Assembly (NCBI GenBank): GCA_023700845.1
Contig: JAMPYD010000017.1
Coordinates: 1 to 14,617 of the forward strand
Origin: Elusimicrobiota bacterium
GTDB taxonomy: Bacteria > Elusimicrobiota > Elusimicrobia > UBA1565 > UBA9628
DNA: 14,617 bases
Direction of reading: 5' to 3'
Shown: one piece after another, positions 6,295 through 12,900 of the stretch
Position numbering within the stretch: position 1 is the stretch's first letter
How the letters are laid out: the number at the start of each line of letters is the position of its first letter
Notes under the pieces: generated by a model
What the model was told of the DNA's origin: nothing
The model's database searches: none
What the model saw: the letters and a program-made list of their open reading frames with translations, nothing else
Position numbers and translations under genes: made by a program

Positions 6295-6969
6295 TTACTT
6301 CTGCGGCCGGAGGAGCTCGCGCAGGTACTCGGCGGCGAGGTCCTTCGCCCCCAGGCCGAGCGCGATCGCGACGGCCAGGCCGATCGAGCCGATGAGGATC
6401 TGCACCGTCGGAAACAGGATCTGGGGGCGGACGCCGATCTGCTCGAGAGCGATGACGCCCGAGGCCCCGATGGCGACGGCCTGCGCGGCGACGGCGACGG
6501 CGCCGCCTCCGCGGATCGAGTTGGCCGCCGCGGCGTTGCGCAGGATGTGCGCGACCAGCCGGCCGAACAGCAGCCCCCCGAACAGGATCAGCACGGCCGC
6601 GATCATGGAGGGCAGGATCGCCACGAACCGCTCGAGCAGCTCGGAGACGACGGTCATGTTGACGGCGTTGGCCGCGGACACGATGAACAGAAACAGGACG
6701 AACCAATGCGCGACCCAGGCCAGCACGAAGGTCGGGGACTTGCCGAGCCCGAGGCGCGACAGCACCTCGTTGATGCCGACGCGGCACGTGTGGTCGTCGA
6801 GGCGCAGCTTCCCGCAGGCGGCTTCGATCAAGGTCCGTATGCCGCGGGCGAGGAACATGCCGACCAGCAATAAGAGGAGGGCGGCCGCGAGCGTGGGGAT
6901 GGCGCCGGCGAAGCGGTCATAGGCGCCCAGAAACGGGTCGACGAACAATCGAGCGAGATTCTGTCCCAT
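6295..6969 (-). CDS. Small membrane protein with MscS-type conserved TM helices
   Basis: Predicted 224 residues with about five hydrophobic segments: 22-42, 82-101, 115-140, 156-176 and 186-208. The last segment and what follows, IGLAVAIALGLGAKDLAAEY, matches the conserved TM-helix repeat found in relatives of small-conductance mechanosensitive channels (Pfam family PF05552, recognised by eye). A weaker copy occurs around ILFGGLLFGRLVAHIL (128-143). The cytoplasmic beta domain and vestibule of true MscS are absent, so whether it gates ions is uncertain. ATG 6969 is chosen because an extended -10 box ends exactly 6 nt upstream, implying a leaderless message. It is co-transcribed with the receiver protein, perhaps a membrane partner regulated by it (inference). 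Confidence 0.82.
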   Translation of the reverse strand: MGQNLARLFVDPFLGAYDRFAGAIPTLAAALLLLLVGMFLARGIRTLIEAACGKLRLDDHTCRVGINEVLSRLGLGKSPTFVLAWVAHWFVLFLFIVSAANAVNMTVVSELLERFVAILPSMIAAVLILFGGLLFGRLVAHILRNAAAANSIRGGGAVAVAAQAVAIGASGVIALEQIGVRPQILFPTVQILIGSIGLAVAIALGLGAKDLAAEYLRELLRPQK

Positions 6970-6975
6970 GCGTCG

Positions 6976-6984
6976 ATTCTAGCA
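6976..6984 (-). promoter_or_regulatory. Extended -10 promoter of the channel-receiver operon
   Basis: Read on the - strand the sequence is TGCTAGAAT, an extended -10 element (TGnTATAAT class, one mismatch in the hexamer). It is followed by 6 nt and then the ATG, so the predicted +1 falls on the A of the start codon. No good -35 is visible at 16-18 bp spacing, which an extended -10 can tolerate. Confidence 0.55.
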
Positions 6985-7021
6985 TGTTCCTCCATATTGG
7001 GTTCTTGTGACCGAAACAGCG

Positions 7022-7050
7022 TTGACAGGCGACAGGGCGTCCGCTATACT
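7022..7050 (+). promoter_or_regulatory. Strong sigma70-type promoter of the FecR-domain gene
   Basis: Perfect TTGACA at 7022-7027, 17-bp spacer, TATACT at 7045-7050 (one mismatch to TATAAT). Expected +1 is A7057, only 6 nt before the ATG at 7063. It lies back to back with the - strand extended -10 at 6976-6984. Confidence 0.85.
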
Positions 7051-7062
7051 GGGCGAAAGGTC

Positions 7063-8616
7063 ATGAGCGCTGAATTCCAAAGTGCCGAGCCGAGGAATTC
7101 GCGGACCCGGATTCGCGCGGCCGTCGCCGCCCTGATTCTGGCCGTGTCCTTCCATGCGCTTCTCGCGCAGGCGGTGTCCATCACCTCCGCCGACGGGAAA
7201 GTCCTCTTTCTCAAATCCGGCTCGTACACCTGGGCTCAGGTGTCGACCGGCCATGCGCTCGCCGCCGGCGACCAGCTCAAGACGGCGACCGGGGCGCGCG
7301 CTACCGTGACCTTCGACGACGGCTCCCGGGTCGACCTCAATCCCGGCTCCTCGTTCACCCTCAAGGAAGCCTCTCCCCAGGCCAGCGGGATGGAGCTCAA
7401 GCTCGGCTCGCTGAAGGCCTGGATCTCGAAGAGCCTCAACCGGCGCTTTCAGGTGCGCACGCCGACCGCGGTGTGCTCCGTCCGCGGAACCGAATTCGGC
7501 GTGGACGTCGACCAGGGCGGCGACACGCGCGTGCAGATGTTCGGCGGCCTGCTCGCCGTGGCCGACAAGGCCGGCAACGAGGTGCTCATCAAGGACCGCG
7601 AGAGCCTCAGCGTCACGAGCGAGGGCCTCGGCCGCGTGACGGACGCGGGGACGCGCGAGGAGCGCGGCGACTCCGACGCGCGCCAGGTCGCCAAGCGCGA
7701 GGTGGACCTGCGCATGAGCAAGGAGGAGGTCCAGGCCGCCGCTGCCGAGGAAAGCAAGCTCTCCGAGTTCCAGGAAGGCAAGGCCATCATCGACGTCAAC
7801 GGCAACCGCGTGCGCATCGAGGAGTACATCGTGCGCCCCGCCGCCGACCAGTTCAAGCTCGTCGTGCTCAACGAGCGCGCCGACCGCTTCGACTACTTCT
7901 TCTACCACGGCACCTTCAATCAGGCCCTGCCGTCCGACATGTCCGTCGCGCTGCGCCAGATTTCCGGCTGCCTCGACGTCGCCTGCTCCTACTTCATGAC
8001 CTCCTACAGGACCGGACGCTCGAATACCCAGGATTCCATGCTCGAAACCGCGAGCGGCGGGCATTTGGTCGACATCAACAACAACGCGTACGGCACCCCG
8101 GACGACGTGACGGCCGCGTACGACCCCGCGACCGCGAGCTTCATCCCGGTCGCCACGGGCAGGCCGTTCTTCACGACGCTCTACGACAACTATAACCTCG
8201 CCTTCAACGGCGTGAGCCACCAGAGCTGGGCGGGCGTGAACATTCAGAATATGAAGAACGGGCAGGCGCTGGCGCCGGTCTTCACGAACGTGACCACGGT
8301 GCAGACCCAGCCCGGCTGCGCGCCGCCGAACTGCACCTACAACGAGATCAGCGAGGGCGTTTTTCACGACGTCGTGTACGCCGCCAACGGCGACGGCAGC
8401 GTCTGGGAGAAGTACGACAGCTACGTCATCAGCGACGCGGGCAAGATCGCCAAGACCAGCGACTTTTCCGCGACCGGCTTCGGCGGAACCTCGTTCAAGC
8501 AGACCTTGCTCGGCTGGAACTTCCAGACCATCGTGACCGCCTCCGAATTCAACGGCCGCAAGATCGACCTTGTCGTGGAACCTAAGATTTTCATTCAATC
8601 AGGCCTGATCCCGTAA
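7063..8616 (+). CDS. Exported FecR-domain protein with a novel C-terminal region
   Basis: Predicted 517 residues. ATG 7063 is the only sensible start: it lies just after a near-consensus promoter and gives a basic N-region plus hydrophobic core (VAALILAVSFHALLAQA, about 21-37), a signal peptide or anchor. A FecR domain follows at about 38-185: SITSADGKVLF, VTFDDGSRVDLNPGS, the RTPTAVCSVRGTEFGV motif, then QMFGGLLAV. Next come an acidic/basic helical linker (about 195-240) and a 270-residue C-terminal region I do not recognise, holding two CX4C pairs (C303/C308 and C419/C424), suggestive of disulfides. Classical FecR is an anti-sigma regulator with a cytoplasmic N-terminus; no ECF sigma factor or TonB receptor is nearby, so a structural or binding role in the periplasm is more likely. 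The barrel gene follows after 10 nt. Confidence 0.9.
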   Translation: MSAEFQSAEPRNSRTRIRAAVAALILAVSFHALLAQAVSITSADGKVLFLKSGSYTWAQVSTGHALAAGDQLKTATGARATVTFDDGSRVDLNPGSSFTLKEASPQASGMELKLGSLKAWISKSLNRRFQVRTPTAVCSVRGTEFGVDVDQGGDTRVQMFGGLLAVADKAGNEVLIKDRESLSVTSEGLGRVTDAGTREERGDSDARQVAKREVDLRMSKEEVQAAAAEESKLSEFQEGKAIIDVNGNRVRIEEYIVRPAADQFKLVVLNERADRFDYFFYHGTFNQALPSDMSVALRQISGCLDVACSYFMTSYRTGRSNTQDSMLETASGGHLVDINNNAYGTPDDVTAAYDPATASFIPVATGRPFFTTLYDNYNLAFNGVSHQSWAGVNIQNMKNGQALAPVFTNVTTVQTQPGCAPPNCTYNEISEGVFHDVVYAANGDGSVWEKYDSYVISDAGKIAKTSDFSATGFGGTSFKQTLLGWNFQTIVTASEFNGRKIDLVVEPKIFIQSGLIP

Positions 8617-8626
8617 TCGTGCCTTC

Positions 8627-9871
8627 GTGCTGAAACCCCTCTTCCTCTCCGCCGTTGTGCTCGCCGCCGCCCTCCCCGCCTCCGCGGTCGAGTGGACGCC
8701 CGTGCTCAACGGGTCCGTGTCGGGCGGGCAGTACTTCTTTCAAGGCCAGCGCGGCAGCCTCGGCGGAAACGCCGCGCTGACGGCCGCGGGCATGGTCAAG
8801 TTCAGCGAGCGCTGGAGCATGCTGCCGATGTACAACGGCTCCTACCGCGGCACCAAGGGCGTCGACGACGGCGTCGCCGCCGGCACCTTGTTCCAGCAGC
8901 AGATGGACCACACCGTGTCGGTGACCGGCATCCGCAAGCTCGAGGACTCGACCTGGCGCGTGAAGCCGTCCGCCGGCTATAAGCGGGAGTTCCTGAAGGA
9001 AACGCGCAACGAATCCTGGGGCCACGGCCTCTTCGACTACGAGAAGATCTCGGCCGGCCTGGAATTCGAGAACATCTATAAGGAGCCCTTCTCGCTGCGC
9101 GCCGGGCTCGACGTGTTCCGGGTGCGCTTCCCGAGCTACGAGTCGCTCGAATCGCGCTCCGGCGTGGATCCGTTCGGCAACCCCCTCGGGCGCGAGCTGG
9201 CCTCCAAGCACGTGCTCGACACCTACAACTGGCAGGCCTCGGTGTCGGGCACCCGCCCCTGGCCCTTCGAGGACCCCAAGTACGTGCTCTCGGGCTCGTA
9301 CGCCTTCCTCTATAAGGACTTCCTGGACCAGCGCCTCGTCCAGACCAACGGCCAGTTCCAGGACACCGCCCGCAAGGATTTCATGCAGTCCCTCGGAGGG
9401 TCGATCATGCGCCCGGTCCCGGTGCGCGTATTCGGGGGGGACGGCCGCCTCGACCTCAGCATGGGCCTGAGCTTCTCCTACAACCGCTCGAACCAGAACA
9501 CCTTCGACGCGACCTTCGCCCGGTTTCTCGGCGACTCCTACAGCTACTGGACCTTGGGCGCCGGGCCGGCCGCGACTCTGTCGTGGGGGGACAAGAAGGC
9601 CCCGGCCTGGACCTCGGCGTCCTTTCGCTGGACGCGGCAGAGCTACCTCGGCCGCCTCGTGCAGGACGAGGTCGGCGCGTACGGCTCGGCGAAGCAGAAG
9701 CACGACCGCTACACCTTTTCGATCGGCTACGGCTATCCGCTCGCGCCGAAGCTCACCATGACTTTCCGCACCAACATCCTTTGGGCGGCGTCGAACCACA
9801 AGTACCAGAAGAACTACGCATACGCCTACCGAGCGATGAACTATCTCATCGGCGTGGCGTACGAATATTAG
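8627..9871 (+). CDS. Probable outer-membrane beta-barrel protein
   Basis: Predicted 414 residues; no named family recognised. GTG 8627 starts a clean signal peptide (MLKPLFLSAVVLAAALPASA, cleavage after residue 20). The mature protein alternates polar and aromatic residues in strands of about 10 (for example GRLDLSMGLSFSYNRS, YTFSIGYGYPL, LTMTFRTNILWAAS), is rich in Tyr/Trp/Gly, lacks hydrophobic helices and ends in an aromatic residue (GVAYEY), all typical of outer-membrane barrels. It starts 10 nt after the FecR-domain gene without a visible Shine-Dalgarno sequence, so co-transcription and coupling are likely. A shared role with that protein, such as surface export or anchoring, is inference. 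No plug or TonB-box motif is seen. Confidence 0.8.
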   Translation: MLKPLFLSAVVLAAALPASAVEWTPVLNGSVSGGQYFFQGQRGSLGGNAALTAAGMVKFSERWSMLPMYNGSYRGTKGVDDGVAAGTLFQQQMDHTVSVTGIRKLEDSTWRVKPSAGYKREFLKETRNESWGHGLFDYEKISAGLEFENIYKEPFSLRAGLDVFRVRFPSYESLESRSGVDPFGNPLGRELASKHVLDTYNWQASVSGTRPWPFEDPKYVLSGSYAFLYKDFLDQRLVQTNGQFQDTARKDFMQSLGGSIMRPVPVRVFGGDGRLDLSMGLSFSYNRSNQNTFDATFARFLGDSYSYWTLGAGPAATLSWGDKKAPAWTSASFRWTRQSYLGRLVQDEVGAYGSAKQKHDRYTFSIGYGYPLAPKLTMTFRTNILWAASNHKYQKNYAYAYRAMNYLIGVAYEY

Positions 9872-9902
9872 GAGCCGCCGCACGCTAAAAAATAATTCAC
9901 AA

Positions 9903-9918
9903 TGTGACGGATATCACC
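9903..9918 (+). promoter_or_regulatory. CRP-like operator upstream of the giant surface protein gene
   Basis: TGTGA (9903-9907), 6 nt, TCACC (9914-9918): nine of ten bases match the CRP half-sites TGTGA-N6-TCACA, and it is preceded by AA as in the extended consensus. The centre (9910.5) lies about 43 bp upstream of the predicted +1, adjoining a weak -35, the geometry of a class II activator site. The left half-site also forms an overlapping palindrome TCACA-A-TGTGA (9897-9907). Confidence 0.6.
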
Positions 9919-9947
9919 TGGCAACATTCGTAATAAGGGTATATACT
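9919..9947 (+). promoter_or_regulatory. Promoter of the giant surface protein gene
   Basis: TATACT at 9942-9947 with a poor -35 (TGGCAA at 9919-9924, 17-bp spacer; CTGGCA at 18 bp is an alternative). Predicted +1 is near 9954, giving a 34-nt leader before GTG 9988. The weak -35 directly beside a CRP-like palindrome suggests activator dependence. The -10 hexamer is identical to that of the FecR-gene promoter. Confidence 0.6.
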
Positions 9948-9987
9948 CAGCGATAGCCGACGTGCCGTATCACGGAACACCGAGACC

Positions 9988-12900
9988 GTGACCACCGAGA
10001 CCCGCCGCACTCCGTTGAAGCCGCACGCCTTCCTCGCAGCCTTCGGGCTGGCGCTGGCGTCCTTCCTGTCTCCGGCGAACGCGGCGGCCCAGGTGGCCTG
10101 CCAGACCTACCAGACCGTCTGCCTCTCGGGCTGCGACCACCTCACCATCCAGAACGCGGTCAGCGCGATCTCGACCTCGCCGTTGAGCGGCAACTGGTGC
10201 ATCGACATCACCGACAACGCCACCTACAACGAGCAGGTCACGATCACGAGCCGGCCCACCGGCGGCTTCCGCATCTACATCGGCACCACCACCGGAGCCA
10301 GCAGCCCCACGATCACCCCGCCCGGCGCTTCGACCGCGGCCTTCCGGATCGCCAACGCCTCGGTCAGCATCCAGGGCCTCAACGTGGTGATCAACCAGAA
10401 CACCCCTTACGGCATCTGGGCGTCTTCGGCGTTCGTCAACCTGTCGAACATCTCGGTGAGCACGGCCGGGAGCCTGGGAATCTACACGGCGGGCGTGCGC
10501 CTGAGCTCCAACAGCTCCGTCAGCTACAGCTCGATCACGGCGTGGAACGCGCACGGCCTCTGGCTGGACGGCAGCGTTTATTCCTCGGTCAGCAGCAGCA
10601 CCATCGTCTCCAAGAGCTCCGTTTCCTACGGCCTCTATCTCCTGGGCGCCGACAGCAACACGGTGACCGGCTCCTTTTTCCAGAACGACGAGGGCTCCGC
10701 CGTCCGCCTGGACGGCGGCTCCGACTACAACGCCCTGAGCTACAGCGGCTTGACCTCGAACCGCCTGAGCTTCTACTCGCTTTACTTCAACGCGTCGGAC
10801 GACAATACGGCGACGGGCTTGAAGATCGAGAACCCGAACGGCAACGGCATCGCCTTCTGGACCGGCGCCGACCGCAACACCGTCAGCCTGAGCACGGTGG
10901 TCTCCAACGGCAACGGCCAGGGGATCGCCTACGTCGGCTCCGACTGGAACATACTGACGAATTCCTACGTGCAGAACCTCGCGGCCTGGGGCGTCTACCT
11001 TCAAAACGGGGCGGACAACAATGCCGTCAGCTTCAGCACCGTGATCGTCGACTCCGCGGTCCGCTACGCGCTCTACATCAACACCTCCGCCTCGAACACG
11101 GTCACCCAGAGCGTCCTCAGCAACCCGTCGGGCGACGCCGCGCGCCTGGAATACGCCCATTACAACACGATCAGCCAGAGCGCGATGACGAGCGCCGCCG
11201 GCGGGCGGTCCGCGCTTTACCTGACCGTCTCCTCGTTCAACGTCATCACCGGAAGCTACATCTCGAATCCGTCCGGCTACGGCGCGCAGCTTCTGGATGC
11301 CGGCCGCAACACGATCACCCAGAGCAGCCTGCAGAGCAGCACGAGTACCGCCCAGGCCCTCAAGATCACGGCGACCGCCCCCGGCAAAGCGGTGTTCAAC
11401 CTGATCTCGGAGTGCGACGTGTACAACCCCGCCGGCCACGCGGGCACGATCAGCTTCTCCGCGAACAACAACGACGTCTATCGGAGCACGTTCACGAGCT
11501 TCTCCAACATCCACCGGGCCCTCGAGATCAACAGCGTGTCCTCCACGACGGTGACGCAGACCTACATGGCGAACTCGACCGGCTACGGCATGTCCATCGC
11601 GTTCAGCACCGGCGTGTCCATCAACGGAAGCAAGATGGAGAGCTCGTCGGGCTTCGGCCTGTACGTGGACGTTTCCTCCGGCGTCAAGATGAACGGCTCC
11701 AAGGCCCAGGGCAACCCGGCCGTCTACGTCCGCAGCTCGTCGCAAACCGTGGTCTCCGGCGAGCTGAACACGTTCGGGGGCGGAAAGGGGCTGTGGATCG
11801 ACAACGGCAACGTCGGCGTCTCCGCGTCGTTCCTGACCATCTTCGGCGCCGGCGCGACGGAGGGCATCAACCTCGCCGGCCCGAACATCGGGCCGCTGTC
11901 CTTCTCCTCCGTGACGATCGCGGGCCCGAATGTCGGCTTCAGCATCGCGCCGCAGGCCGCGGGCGCGGCCCTGTCGGTGGCCTCGATGACCTTCCAGGGC
12001 CTGAGCGCGGGCGCCACCGCCATTCAATTCGTCGGCGGCGGGACCTTCGTCTCGACCTTCTCCGGCGTTTACTTCGCCGACAGCTCGATCGGAGCCAACG
12101 TCAGCGCCGCGGCGCTGAGCGGCGGCTCCCGCATCACGATGCTCGTCGCGAGCGGCATGCGCGGCGGCTCTGCGTTCGAGAACGACCCCGCCGGCGTCGT
12201 GGACTGGCCGAACTTCGGCATCGGCGGCATCACCGCGGCGCCCTTCACCGCGGTGACCAACGTGGCCCTGACCGCCAACTGGAACTCGTCGTTCCCGGGG
12301 GGGACGAACTACACCGCCGAGCTGTCGACGGGCGGCTTCCCTAATAACTTCCTGGGCAACCAGAGCTTCGTCACCGCCAACCTCTACCAGATCTTCTCGG
12401 GCCTGAACTCGGGGACGCCGTATTTCGCCCGGGTGTCCACGAACCCGGCCAACGGGCCGTTCACCCTTCTCGGCAGCACGGTCACCTCCGGCGGCAGCGG
12501 CGCGGGCACGATCACGCCCCTGTCCTACACGAACGTGTCCGCCAACAGCCTGACGGCCAACTGGAACACGACGTTCGGCGGCGGAACCGTCTACAACCTG
12601 CGAATCTCGACGAACGCCTTCGCGACCGTCAATTCCGTCAGCACCACGACCAACGTCAGCTTTTTCTTCGGCGGCCTGCTGCCTTCCACGAGCTACGAGG
12701 TGCGCGTCTCCACCGTCGGCAACGGAATTCCGTTCACCGGCCTCGGCGTCACCACGACCCCCGCTTCGGGCGGCGGCACGGCGGTCAACTTCAACTTCAA
12801 TAACGCCGCCCAGGGCGCGGTGATCGCCAGCGCCAACGGCCAGAACGAGACGGGCCTGGGCATCGTCGCCGACCCCGTTCCCGGCGGAGACGTCTACGTG

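Noticed and set aside
6919..6987. Possible 22-codon upstream ORF on the - strand after GGAGGA
   Set aside because: The GGAGGA is only 2 nt from its ATG, too close for efficient initiation, and both lie upstream of or within the predicted leaderless start of the channel gene. It overlaps the channel gene out of frame.
7022..7050. Possible ECF-type promoter for the FecR gene
   Set aside because: FecR proteins often pair with ECF sigma factors, but the elements here are textbook sigma70 (TTGACA-17-TATACT) and no ECF sigma gene is present.
6979..8598. Minus-strand open frame of 539 codons
   Set aside because: Antisense to the FecR-domain gene, which has a near-consensus promoter, signal peptide and recognisable domain.
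8591..9883. Minus-strand open frame of 430 codons
   Set aside because: Antisense to the barrel gene; no recognisable domains and biased composition.
9978..10002. 10-bp direct repeat CACCGAGACC flanking the giant gene start
   Set aside because: Two copies 15 bp apart around GTG 9988, but short, partly coding and without a plausible role; could arise by chance.
10197..12344. Plus-strand open frame of 715 codons in a second frame
   Set aside because: Frame-shifted shadow of the giant protein: Arg/His/Gln/Pro-rich with no domain, no signal peptide and no ribosome binding site.
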